Source of the DNA: Thermogemmatispora sp.
GTDB taxonomy: Bacteria > Chloroflexota > Ktedonobacteria > Ktedonobacterales > Ktedonobacteraceae
DNA length: 41,695 nt
Direction: 5' to 3'
NCBI RefSeq assembly: GCF_019683755.1
Contig: NZ_JADGHT010000005.1
Coordinates: 1-41,695 of the forward strand
The position numbers and the translations under genes were made by a program. This document shows, one piece after another, positions 25,882 to 34,095 of the stretch (the stretch's first letter is position 1; each line of letters begins with the position of its first letter). The notes under the pieces are model-generated. The model searched no databases and was not told the origin of the DNA. It saw only the letters and a program-made list of their open reading frames with translations.

Positions 25882-25929
25882 AATTTGTAGATGAAGACAT
25901 TGTATACCATCACGCTGCCTGTTTACAAT
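25882..25929 (+). promoter_or_regulatory. promoter-operator of the liv operon
   Basis: AATTTGT-N8-ACATTG (25882-25902) overlaps the -35 TTGTAT (25900-25905); an 18-base spacer leads to TACAAT (25924-25929), then AGGCTTGCA. Transcription would start near 25936, giving a leader of about 275 nt before livF. The layout matches the two other copies in the window. Confidence 0.65.
25899..25928 (-). promoter_or_regulatory. promoter of the PucR-type regulator, overlapping the liv promoter
   Basis: On the - strand, TTGTAA (25928-25923), an 18-base spacer and TACAAT (25904-25899). The -10 lies within the right half of the shared operator and the start point (about 25892) within its centre, so a bound regulator would block this promoter. 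Confidence 0.5.
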
Positions 25930-26114
25930 AGGCTTGCACGAAACGCCAGAGGCCGCCAGGGTCGCTACCAGCGGTAAGGAGCCAGGCCTGCGGCGATGGA
26001 GGCGAGGAAAGAGAGGGCCAGCCGAACAACCGGGCACTCGCCAGAATGGGCCAGCCTCTCTAAGCGGTGGTAGCCGCCTGGCAGGTGTCGGATAGAAAGC
26101 TGCCTGGGGTGAGC

Positions 26115-26136
26115 GACAGAGCCGCTGCGCTCTGTC
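26115..26136 (+). other. hairpin in the liv leader
   Basis: GACAGAGC-CGCTGC-GCTCTGTC is a perfect 8-bp stem in the roughly 275-nt leader, 75 bases before livF. No U run follows, so it is not a terminator by itself. Confidence 0.45.
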
Positions 26137-26210
26137 TGTGCGGGTAGCCTAAGCAGGGAAGCGGACCGAACGAGAATCAGTCAGCATCGCTGCCGACGGA
26201 GGAAGCGCCT

Positions 26211-27011
26211 ATGCTCGTGCTGCAGGACGTTGCCGTCACTTATCAGAATGTCATCCCTGCGCTGCGGGGAGTCTCGCTGGAGGTCCCTGACAAGGTAGTT
26301 GTTGCCCTGCTGGGAACGAATGGAGCTGGCAAGACAACCCTCCTGCGCGCCATTTCCGGCCTGCTCCCGCTGCATCGAGGCGCGCTGGTTGGCGGTCAAA
26401 TCCTCTTTGAGGGCGAGCGGATCGATCGCCTCTCGCCCACGCGCATTGTCCAGTTAGGTATTGCCCAGGTACTGGAAGGGCGCCGTCTCTTTGAAGACCT
26501 GACAGTAGACGAGAACCTCTACGCTGGGGCCATCACGGTGCGCAATCCCGCGGCTGTACGGCGTGCCTATGATCGTGTCATGAGCCTCTTCCCGAACCTC
26601 GCCGAGCGGCGGACCAGTCGTGCTGGTTACCTCTCGGGGGGAGAACAGCAGATGCTAGCCATTGGGCGTGCGCTCATGGCCTCGCCGCGCCTGTTACTTC
26701 TCGACGAACCTTCTCTAGGATTGGCCCCTTTCATGGTGCAGCGCATTCGCAGCATTATCGCTGAGATCAATGCCGAAGGCACTGCGGTCCTGCTTGTCGA
26801 GCAGAATGCCCAAATGGCTCTCTCCGTCGCCCACTACGGCTACGTCCTCGAAACTGGGCAGGTGGCCCTGGCCGCGCCCGCTGCTCGCCTCTTGCAAGAG
26901 GAAAACATTCGTCAGTTCTACCTGGGGCTGCGTGAAGGAGAACGGCAGCTAGCGCTTGGGCGCCTTCGCCAGCGGCGAGCCCAGACGGCAGAGAGGAGGT
27001 GGCAGGCATGA
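26211..27011 (+). CDS. livF: branched-chain amino acid-type ABC transporter ATPase LivF
   Basis: Cytoplasmic ATPase of a HAAT-family importer. Walker A GTNGAGKTT near residue 34, Q-loop region, ABC signature LSGGEQQML, Walker B LLLLDEPSLGLAP and the switch His replaced in VLLVEQNAQ, the usual LivF pattern in which Gln follows Glu. Length (266) is slightly above the usual 235 because of an Arg-rich C-terminal tail. GGAGG precedes the ATG. Its stop codon overlaps the start of livG (ATGA), so the two ATPases are translationally coupled. Gene order FGHMK is reversed relative to the classic KHMGF operon. The true substrate may be an amino acid, amide or other small acid. Confidence 0.92.
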   Translation: MLVLQDVAVTYQNVIPALRGVSLEVPDKVVVALLGTNGAGKTTLLRAISGLLPLHRGALVGGQILFEGERIDRLSPTRIVQLGIAQVLEGRRLFEDLTVDENLYAGAITVRNPAAVRRAYDRVMSLFPNLAERRTSRAGYLSGGEQQMLAIGRALMASPRLLLLDEPSLGLAPFMVQRIRSIIAEINAEGTAVLLVEQNAQMALSVAHYGYVLETGQVALAAPAARLLQEENIRQFYLGLREGERQLALGRLRQRRAQTAERRWQA

Positions 27012-27880
27012 GCGAGGTTCCTAATCGCCTCAACCTGGCTAGCGACAACCACCAGCCAGGGAAGAATGAGCCACTCTTGCGCGTTGAGCAGCTCTCGGTC
27101 CGCTTTGCCGGAGTACGGGCCCTCAGCGATGTCTCTTTTGAGGTCTGGCCGGGCGAACTCTTTGCTGTCATTGGCCCTAATGGCGCCGGCAAAACCTCCC
27201 TCTTCAATGTGCTCTCGCGCGTCTACCAGCCCGAGACAGGTCATGTTACCTTTGCAGGCCAGGATCTGCTGCGGCTCAAGCCCCATCAAGTGGCCAGGGC
27301 TGGGATCGCGCGTACCTTCCAAAATATGGGCCAGTTCCCCACCATGACTGTTCTGGAGTACCTGCTCCTGGGTCGTCACACACGCATGCGTAGCGGTATC
27401 CTGCGCGCCGGCCTCTTTATCGGCCCGACACGCCGTGAGGAGTGGGAGAACCGGGCCTACTGTCTCCATATCCTCGATCTGCTGAACCTGAAAGAGGTGC
27501 GCGATCGACCTCTGGGCAGCCTGCCCTATGGTTTGCAGAAACGGGCCGACCTGGCGCGCGCGCTGGCAATGGAGCCGCGTCTGCTGCTCCTGGATGAGCC
27601 AGTAGCGGGCATGAGCCTGGAGGAGGTCGAAGAGATCGCCGAGGTCATTCTCGAGATCAAAGAGCAGCTCGGCATTACTCAGATCCTCGTTGAGCACGAT
27701 ATGGCTTTGGTGATGGGCCTGGCCGACCGTATTCTTGTCCTGGACTTTGGCCGCGTCATCGCTGAGGGCAGGCCGGCAGAGATCCAGGCCAATCCGGCAG
27801 TCATCAAGGCCTATCTGGGCGAGGAATCAGAACAACTGCCGGCACCCGTCGATGATCTGCCCGCCGTCTCCGAGAACTAG
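27008..27880 (+). CDS. livG: branched-chain amino acid-type ABC transporter ATPase LivG
   Basis: Second ATPase of the importer, 290 residues. Walker A GPNGAGKTS, the LivG-specific insertion with GIARTFQNMGQFPTMTVLEY, signature LPYGLQKRADLARALA, Walker B LLLLDEPVAGM, and ILVEHDMALVMGLADRILVLDFG with the switch His are all present. The start at 27008 is chosen because AGGAGG lies 8 bases upstream and it forms the ATGA overlap with livF; a GTG at 26999 is in the ribosome site itself. A non-conserved tail of about 20 residues ends the protein. Confidence 0.93.
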   Translation: MSEVPNRLNLASDNHQPGKNEPLLRVEQLSVRFAGVRALSDVSFEVWPGELFAVIGPNGAGKTSLFNVLSRVYQPETGHVTFAGQDLLRLKPHQVARAGIARTFQNMGQFPTMTVLEYLLLGRHTRMRSGILRAGLFIGPTRREEWENRAYCLHILDLLNLKEVRDRPLGSLPYGLQKRADLARALAMEPRLLLLDEPVAGMSLEEVEEIAEVILEIKEQLGITQILVEHDMALVMGLADRILVLDFGRVIAEGRPAEIQANPAVIKAYLGEESEQLPAPVDDLPAVSEN

Positions 27881-28008
27881 GGACAGCCTGGAACTGGTAA
27901 CATACAGCTTGCCTGCTGCAGGCGCCTGTTGCCTTGGCCTACCGTGGAGCAGGTCTTGAGTAGGCTGTTGCGGTTGGCTATCTACTTGTGCAGGAGGAGC
28001 AATGAGCG

Positions 28009-28908
28009 ATGGCCTATTTCCTTCAGTTGGTCTTTGCGGGCATAGCCCAGGGCTGCATCTATGCTCTCATTGGACTGGGCTTTAGCATCATCTTTAAAGC
28101 GAGCCAGGTCATTAATTTCGCCCAGGGTGAGCTGTTGCTTGTCGGAACCTACATTGTAGCAAGCGCTGTCCTCAACTGGCATCTACCCTTTTTGCTGGCT
28201 CTGCCCTTGGGCTTGCTAGTCACCGTGGTCATCGGCCTGCTCTTTGAACGCCTTGTTCTGCGCAGGATGATTGGTCGTCCGCCCTTCACTATCCTCATGA
28301 TTACCATTGGTCTGGACATCATTCTGCGCACGCTGGTCATCGTAGGCTGGGGGTCACGTACCATTCCAGCGGCCACGCCCTTCAGCGTCACCAGCGGCTT
28401 CAATGTGGCTGGGGTACACCTGGGCAGTAGCGACCTCTGGACAATTGCGGTGACGGTAGTCCTCTGCGCCGCCCTTTACTATTTCTTCCGTCACACGCGC
28501 TACGGTCTAGCCATGCGGGCCACAGCCCTCGATCAGGAGGCGGCACTAGCCATTGGCATCGATGTGCGCACTGTCTATGCGCTAGCCTGGGGTCTGGCGG
28601 CGGCCATCACGACGCTCGGGGGCGTGTTGCTGGCCATCGACAGTCTGGCGATTGATCCCAATTTCGGCAATGCGGCCCTGGTCGCCTTTCCGGCCATTAT
28701 TCTGGGTGGTCTCGACTCCATCAGTGGCGCGGTTGTCGGAGGCGTCATCATCGGTCTGACCAGCGTCCTGACCGCTGGTTACGAGAGCCGTTTACCGGCG
28801 GTCATTGGCACTGGTCTGCACGAGGTCACACCTTATTTGCTGATGATCCTCATCCTTCTGATTCGTCCCTACGGTCTCTTCGGCTCAAGAAAGGTAGAGC
28901 GCGTATGA
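28009..28908 (+). CDS. livH: branched-chain amino acid-type ABC transporter permease LivH
   Basis: Membrane permease with about eight hydrophobic segments in 299 residues. The opening YFLQLVFAGIAQGCIYALIG and the following INFAQGELLLVGTYI are the LivH hallmarks (N-F-A-Q-G-E). The cytoplasmic loop MRATALDQEAALAIGIDVR matches the ATPase-contact (EAA-like) region. AGGAGGAG lies 9 bases before the ATG. A 128-base gap with the GC-rich palindrome GCCTGCTGCAGGC separates it from livG. Its stop codon overlaps livM (ATGA). Confidence 0.93.
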   Translation: MAYFLQLVFAGIAQGCIYALIGLGFSIIFKASQVINFAQGELLLVGTYIVASAVLNWHLPFLLALPLGLLVTVVIGLLFERLVLRRMIGRPPFTILMITIGLDIILRTLVIVGWGSRTIPAATPFSVTSGFNVAGVHLGSSDLWTIAVTVVLCAALYYFFRHTRYGLAMRATALDQEAALAIGIDVRTVYALAWGLAAAITTLGGVLLAIDSLAIDPNFGNAALVAFPAIILGGLDSISGAVVGGVIIGLTSVLTAGYESRLPAVIGTGLHEVTPYLLMILILLIRPYGLFGSRKVERV

Positions 28909-30158
28909 TCGCGACACGGGAGCACAGCCATAGCCGTCATCACCGTCAAGAGCTGCCGCGCGAAGCCGAGCCGCCGCGCCTGCTGGGGAGTCCTGGACGC
29001 TGGCTCTGGTTGGGGGTTGGTGTACTGGCGCTGCTTCTCTTCTTCTCGCTGGCCGGCGACGACTGGTTCACCATTGTCAACTACTGCCTGATTGCGGCGA
29101 TCGCCACTCTGGCGCTCAATCTGCTCTCGGGCTACACTGGGCAGATCTCGCTGGGACTGGCCTTCTTCATGGGCCTGGGAGGTTACACGGCGGCGCTCCT
29201 GGGGGGCAATCCGCCTGTAGGGCCGCTTGATCCCTGGGGCCTGGGCCTGCCCGTCTTCGTCTGGCTACCGGCGGCAGGCCTGGTTGCGGCTCTGGTCGGG
29301 GCACTGGTTGGCCCGAGCGCCCTACGTCTGCGCGGTTTCTACCTGGGCATTGTGACCCTGGCGCTGGTCTTCATCGGCAATTATCTATTCCGTAATCTGC
29401 GCTTCATCACTGGGGGGCCACAGGGACGCAATTTCCCGGTGCCAACCTTTGGCAGCGTCTCGCTCGATCAGCAGAATAGCCTCTTGGGCATTGCTCTGAC
29501 TTCAGGGCAGCAGTATTTCTTACTCATGCTGCTGGTTCTCCTGCTCTCGGCACTCTTTGTCTACAATCTCAGCCGATCGCGCGTCGGGCGCGCCATGCGG
29601 GCCGTGCGAGACCATGAGGTGGGCGCTGCCATCATGGGGGTGAACCTCTTTGAGGTCAAGATGGGGGCCTTCGTGGTCTCCTCGTTTCTAGCAGGCGTGG
29701 CCGGCGCGCTCTACGTCTCCTATGCGCGCTATGTGATCCCCGACTATTGGAGCTTGAGCCTCTCGATCCAGTTTGTGGCGGCCATCATCATCGGGGGAAT
29801 CGCCGATGTCTGGGGGTCCATCTTGGGGGCGGCCTTCGTCTTTGCTCTGCCCCAGATCATCGACTACTTCTCACTGCTGCCGCCCAGTACCGGCGGCGGG
29901 GGCCTCAGCAGCGGCGACTTGAATGCCTTGCTTTATGGACTGCTGATCATTGTCTTCCTGCTGTTTGAGCCTGGCGGAGTCATTGGTCTGCTGCGCCGCT
30001 TGCGCCCCACCGCGCGTCGGCTCCGGCCAGTGGGGGCGGGAGTGGGTAAGGCTGCAGTCAATGAAGGGGGTGAAAATATTGAGGTGGTCGATCTGCTGCA
30101 ACACGCACCTGAGAGCGGCGAGGAAGGAAGGGGGCCGCGCGGGGGCCGCACATCTTAA
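28905..30158 (+). CDS. livM: branched-chain amino acid-type ABC transporter permease LivM
   Basis: Second permease, 417 residues. After a His/Arg-rich cytoplasmic start come about ten hydrophobic segments with LALNLLSGYTGQISLGLAFF (LivM hallmark), LRLRGFYLGIVTLAL, and the ATPase-contact loop SRVGRAMRAVRDHEVGAAIMG. The C-terminal 55 residues are charged and Gly/Arg-rich, longer than usual. It starts inside the stop codon of livH, so the membrane subunits are made in a coupled way. Confidence 0.93.
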   Translation: MIATREHSHSRHHRQELPREAEPPRLLGSPGRWLWLGVGVLALLLFFSLAGDDWFTIVNYCLIAAIATLALNLLSGYTGQISLGLAFFMGLGGYTAALLGGNPPVGPLDPWGLGLPVFVWLPAAGLVAALVGALVGPSALRLRGFYLGIVTLALVFIGNYLFRNLRFITGGPQGRNFPVPTFGSVSLDQQNSLLGIALTSGQQYFLLMLLVLLLSALFVYNLSRSRVGRAMRAVRDHEVGAAIMGVNLFEVKMGAFVVSSFLAGVAGALYVSYARYVIPDYWSLSLSIQFVAAIIIGGIADVWGSILGAAFVFALPQIIDYFSLLPPSTGGGGLSSGDLNALLYGLLIIVFLLFEPGGVIGLLRRLRPTARRLRPVGAGVGKAAVNEGGENIEVVDLLQHAPESGEEGRGPRGGRTS

Positions 30159-30332
30159 GCCGAGCCTGGTGCGCCAGGATCAGCTTGCTGTCGTTGCCCC
30201 TGTTCTCCTCTCTCGGCCGCCTTCCAGAGAGGCTCATCTGAGCTTTCCGGCAGTCAAAAAGACCATTAGAAACAAACCAGCCGGTTCTCTGTAGTATTTT
30301 GTGCCTTTGGCTCGATAAGGGGGTAATCGCTC

Positions 30333-31595
30333 ATGGTCACCAAACGCTTCTTGTTTACCTGTATACTCATCCTCCTGGCCGGTCTACCGATTCTTGCGGG
30401 CTGCGCGGGCAGCAGCACCGGCAGCACTACGGGTGGACTGAAGGCGGGGCCTGGCGTCGATCTTAACAAGAAGACGATTACGCTGGGCATTCTCTCGCCC
30501 TACTCGGGACCGGTGGCCGGGCCGGTTGGCATCCCGATTGCTAATGGCGTCAAAGCCTTCTTCTACCACGTCAATGATCACGGCGGGATTAACGGTTTCA
30601 AAGTTCAGTTTATTGAACAGGATACGCAGTACAGCCCGCAGCTAGAAGTACAGAAATATAATCAGATCCGCAACCAGGTGCTGATGATCGCCGACAGCCT
30701 TGGAACGCAGCCAACCTTTGCCATCAAGGACCTGGCGGCAGCCGATCACATGCTGGTCTCGGCGGCTACCCTCTCATCGGCGCTGGCGCGTGAGAAGTAC
30801 CTGATTCTAGTCGGCACGCCTTACCGTCTGCAGGTTGAGAACGCCTTTGACTACATTGTCAACAAGCTTGGGGTCAAGAATCCGGACACGGCCATCATCT
30901 ACCAGAACGATGACTATGGCCAGGACGGCCTGACAGGCTACCGCGAAGCGGTCAGCGTCTATCATCTGCACGACGTGGCTCAGGTCTCCTTCGCGGTCAA
31001 TGACACCGACTTCACGGCTCAGGTGGCGCAGCTAAAGGCTTCTGGGGCGAAGTATGTCTTTATGACAACGCTACCAACGGCAACGGCGACCATTATCGCC
31101 ACGGCCTACAAGCTGGGCTACAATCCGCAGTGGATTCTGCAAAGCCCGGCTTTCTCGATTCAACTGTTGGCGGTACCGGCCCTGAAGCCACTGATCAGCC
31201 GGGCCTGGGTGGTCTCTCAGGGGGCGGCCTGGGGCGATACCAGCGTGCCGGGCATGAAGCAGATGTTAGAGGATCAGGCCAAGTACTTCCCGAAGCAGCA
31301 GCCCGATGGCTACTTTGAGTTTGGCTATGCCGAGTCCTATGTGACCTACGCCATTCTCAAAAAGGCGATGGAGAACGGCGACCTGACGCGCGATGGCCTC
31401 TTCCGCGCCTTTGAGTCGCTGCAGTCAGTGGATATGGGCGGTCTCCTGCCACCGGCGCACTATGGCTCGACTCCCGATCAGCGCGTGCCGACCCGCGATT
31501 CGGTGATCTATCAGGTAGATGCTACCCAGCCCGCCGGTGTCAAGCCGATCTCGCCCGATTTCACTGGAGTGGCTGCCAGCCAGTCTCATTTCTAA
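30333..31595 (+). CDS. livK: branched-chain amino acid-type ABC transporter substrate-binding lipoprotein
   Basis: Extracytoplasmic receptor of the importer (Leu/Ile/Val-binding family, periplasmic-binding fold type I). Lipoprotein signal: KRFLFTCILILLAGLPILAG with lipobox LAGC and Cys at residue 23, then a Gly/Ser/Thr linker. The mature protein begins KTITLGILSPYSGP, the usual first strand, and has GGINGFKVQFIEQDTQYSP and AIIYQNDDYGQDGL, both family motifs. AAGGGGG precedes the ATG. It is last in the operon, 174 bases after livM. Ligand unknown: family members also bind urea, amides and aromatic acids. Confidence 0.92.
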   Translation: MVTKRFLFTCILILLAGLPILAGCAGSSTGSTTGGLKAGPGVDLNKKTITLGILSPYSGPVAGPVGIPIANGVKAFFYHVNDHGGINGFKVQFIEQDTQYSPQLEVQKYNQIRNQVLMIADSLGTQPTFAIKDLAAADHMLVSAATLSSALAREKYLILVGTPYRLQVENAFDYIVNKLGVKNPDTAIIYQNDDYGQDGLTGYREAVSVYHLHDVAQVSFAVNDTDFTAQVAQLKASGAKYVFMTTLPTATATIIATAYKLGYNPQWILQSPAFSIQLLAVPALKPLISRAWVVSQGAAWGDTSVPGMKQMLEDQAKYFPKQQPDGYFEFGYAESYVTYAILKKAMENGDLTRDGLFRAFESLQSVDMGGLLPPAHYGSTPDQRVPTRDSVIYQVDATQPAGVKPISPDFTGVAASQSHF

Positions 31596-32239
31596 GCCAG
31601 GCTCACTAGCTCGCTCCTTTTCTTCCCTGTCTGCCCTGGTGCGTGGTTGCTCATGACGACCGGCTGCCCTCGCTCTGCTGTCCTGCAGGCTGCAGGGCAG
31701 CCGGTGAGCTTGGAGAGCGCCTGATCAGCCCCTGAGAGGCGCCTGACCGGACTGGCAGAAGCTGCCCGAACTGTCAGCCGCTCCATTTCGCTTCCTCTCT
31801 GGTCTTGCTCTTGCTCTGCATCCCTCTCGCCTGCTCTTGCCTTGGCGCCTGTCCTTGCTCGCTTGCCTGACCCAACTGGTCTATTCGCTTGCACTGCCAG
31901 CGATGAAAGCCAACTAGGACGCGTATATATAAATGGAAGCTATCTGGCTGGCTTCCAGCTCGCGACCAGCGCCGACTCTCTGGCCGAGCGCAGAGAAAAA
32001 GGCCCTGGCTAGCCGGCCCCTCGCTGGCGGTGGCCTTGCTGCTCGCAGTGAGCGGGGTAAGGTCAAGCAGAGCCTGGTTTTATTGCTTAATTATTGAAAT
32101 TTATTGATTGGAGTGCATTATCAAGCATTTCCCGGATGCAACATGTGTGTTCTCTCTGTTGCGGCGGGAGTATGCCACTCGTGCGGGCTCTCTGCGTCCC
32201 GGGGCTGAGTGTCCTGCGAGAGAAGAGGGATCACTGAGC
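31596..32239. other. long non-coding stretch after the liv operon
   Basis: 644 bases. The first 300 are pyrimidine-rich and contain the short palindrome CCTGCAGGCTGCAGG (31682-31696). TGGAAGC/GCTTCCA (31934-31957) could form a hairpin. The AT-rich segment at 32080-32115 is probably the promoter region of the small gene at 32240, but I cannot assign -35 and -10. A 100-codon - strand frame at 31592-31894 lacks a ribosome site and looks non-coding. Confidence 0.45.
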
Positions 32240-32443
32240 ATGGCGACTACGAGTGAACTGAAAGAAATTATGCGTGAGCTTGAGCTGGTCGATATCGGCG
32301 ATGCTGCCAGTTACCTTGGAGAGGAAGCGATGCCGCTGCAGGAGCTGCCCCGTACCGAGCAACCGCAGTCGCTCCTTGAGCATGCTCCTGGCCATCCACC
32401 GACCTGTACCTGCATCTTCTGTCAATTATTACATGTCTTATAG
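32240..32443 (+). CDS. small Cys-rich peptide, unknown function
   Basis: 67 residues with a helical, acidic N-terminal half (SELKEIMRELELVDIGDAAS) and a C-terminal PTCTCIFCQLLHVL containing C-x-C-x2-C. The pattern is reminiscent of small precursor peptides or metal-binding tails, but the similarity is superficial. The ATG at 32240 follows AGAGGG; a longer frame from 32108 has no ribosome site and an unconvincing composition. It is monocistronic and followed by a strong terminator-like hairpin 36 bases after the stop. No modification enzyme gene is adjacent. Confidence 0.58.
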   Translation: MATTSELKEIMRELELVDIGDAASYLGEEAMPLQELPRTEQPQSLLEHAPGHPPTCTCIFCQLLHVL

Positions 32444-32479
32444 AGCACGATAGCTGCTCCGCTTCAGCGCTTCACTGAG

Positions 32480-32531
32480 ACAACGGGGCGTAGGCTATGG
32501 CGACTCCCCAGCACGGCCTACGCCCCGTTGT
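32480..32531. terminator. bidirectional terminator hairpin
   Basis: ACAACGGGGCGTAGGC (32480-32495) and GCCTACGCCCCGTTGT (32516-32531) are perfect 16-bp complements around a 20-base loop. The element lies between the + strand small gene and the - strand phosphoesterase gene and could serve both. The U run is minimal. Confidence 0.65.
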
Positions 32532-32572
32532 TCTGCCTCAGGCGATGAGGGGGGCAGCAGCGCGCAGGGACC

Positions 32573-33289
32573 TCAGTAGTGGGCTTCGCGCAGAATCTTG
32601 ATGCGCCGCTCGGGGTAGGGCATGCCACTAGCACGGATCTGGGCGATCACCGCCTCCAGATCGTAAGGGACGCGACGAATCTCGCCCTCCCAGTCGCTGC
32701 CCTGCCAACTAAGGATACCGTAAGCGGCGCGCTGGTCCCCATCGCGAGGCAGGCCACAGCTAGCCACATCCAGTAGCAGCAGGTGTCGCCAGCGGCGCCG
32801 ATAAGCGATGTGCAAGTGGCCGAAGGCCAAAGCCCCGATCCCCTCATCTAAACCCGCAAGCAGGCGCTCCAACTCCTGATCGGAGGCATTGGGAGCGATG
32901 GCCTCCTCCAAATTATGGGGGTTGGCGTGGACGATCAGGGCATCACTGCCGCCAGGGTTCGTTACGCGATACGAGAAAGGCAGCTCGCGCAAGTAAGCGA
33001 TGCCCGCCGGGCCGATCTGCTCGCGTGTCCAGGCCACGGTACTCTGTTTCTTGCGCCCCTTCTCAGGGGCGGCGGTGACCACTTCCTCATCAACATTGCC
33101 CTTGATAACCGGACAGCCGAGCTGCTGAACAATGTTGAGTACCTCGCGCGGGCGGGGACCATTCAGGCAGAGATCGCCGGCAATGACGATCTGGTCGATC
33201 GCTGGCTGGCGCCCCAGATCTTCGAGCACGGCCTCCAGGGCCACCTGATTTCCATGAATATCGGAGATAATGGCAATGCGCATAGTCAA
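32573..33289 (-). CDS. calcineurin-like metallophosphoesterase
   Basis: Predicted metal-dependent phosphoesterase, 238 residues. The five signature blocks are in order: SDIHGN (D-x-H), GDLCLNGPRP (G-D), KGNVDEE (G-N), IVHANPH and GHLHIAY (G-H-x-H). The start is TTG at 33289 because AGGAGAGG sits 8 bases before it; the ATG at 33283 would be 14 bases away. It is divergent from another phosphoesterase gene (33536). Substrate unknown; relatives include nucleotide phosphodiesterases and diadenosine tetraphosphatases. Confidence 0.87.
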   Translation of the reverse strand: MTMRIAIISDIHGNQVALEAVLEDLGRQPAIDQIVIAGDLCLNGPRPREVLNIVQQLGCPVIKGNVDEEVVTAAPEKGRKKQSTVAWTREQIGPAGIAYLRELPFSYRVTNPGGSDALIVHANPHNLEEAIAPNASDQELERLLAGLDEGIGALAFGHLHIAYRRRWRHLLLLDVASCGLPRDGDQRAAYGILSWQGSDWEGEIRRVPYDLEAVIAQIRASGMPYPERRIKILREAHY

Positions 33290-33535
33290 TCTGCTATCCT
33301 CTCCTTAGAAGAGCAAGCGATAGAGAAGGAAGGACAGGCGGTTGGCCTTACCAGGCGGGCAGAGAAGACGACCAGAGGCGAGCTGGCTGCAGTGCCTCGA
33401 TCGCCCTGGAAAAGCGCCGGCTCTGGTCAGCGAGAGCCCCGCCCGCGCGCCCGGGCTTACGCTGAGCCTGATCCAGATCGCATCATCCGCAAGCGAGAAG
33501 CAAGCGTCTGACTGCAGCAACGGAGGTGAGAGCCG

Positions 33536-34054
33536 ATGGAGCACATCATCGGCGTCCTATCGGATACCCATATTCCGCGCTTCAAAGCCCTACCCGAGGC
33601 CCTCTGGCACCATTTTGCCAATGTCGAGCTGATCATTCACGCTGGCGACCTCTCGGTGCTGGCGGTTATCAACGAGCTAGAGACCATTGCTCCTGTGGTA
33701 GCTGTGCAAGGCAACGTTGAGAGCGACGAAGTGCGGCGCAAGCTGCCCCTCAAGCGCGAGCTGGTGATTGGCGGCTGCCGTATCGGGATCGTTCACATTC
33801 TCAGTCCTGACAGCGCACCTCGGAGGCGCACCGAAGATGAAGCGCGCCTGCAGGCGGCTCGCCGCGAGTTCCCGCAAGCGCGCTGCGTGATTTTCGGCCA
33901 TACGCATGTTCCCTATCTGCGTCAGCAAGACGGCCTGCTCCTCTTCAATCCCGGCAGCGCCACCGATCGCCGCAGCCAGCCAACTTGTACGATTGGTCGC
34001 CTCTACATTGAAGACGCCAGCGGCGACCCCCGTGGGGAAATCATCCCCCTGTAG
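33536..34054 (+). CDS. YfcE/MJ0936-type phosphodiesterase
   Basis: Small metallophosphoesterase, 172 residues, the usual size for the YfcE family. Motifs: SDTHIPRF, IIHAGDLSVL, VQGNVESDE, GIVHILS, FGHTHVPYL and FNPGSATDRR (the family-specific N-P-G-S). GGAGG precedes the ATG. It shares a 246-base divergent region with the other phosphoesterase, suggesting joint regulation, though the two are clearly different subfamilies. Confidence 0.9.
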   Translation: MEHIIGVLSDTHIPRFKALPEALWHHFANVELIIHAGDLSVLAVINELETIAPVVAVQGNVESDEVRRKLPLKRELVIGGCRIGIVHILSPDSAPRRRTEDEARLQAARREFPQARCVIFGHTHVPYLRQQDGLLLFNPGSATDRRSQPTCTIGRLYIEDASGDPRGEIIPL

Positions 34055-34095
34055 CCTCTCTGCTGCTTCCGGCTCATCCTGGCCGAAGAAGCAAG

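Noticed and set aside
26061-26080. GGTGGTAG sequence in the liv leader resembling a T-box core
   Set aside because: No stem I, no specifier and no terminator with U run follow; it is only a small GCGG/CCGC hairpin.
31592-31894. 100-codon - strand frame after livK
   Set aside because: No ribosome site, low-complexity composition, overlaps the livK stop; no family features.
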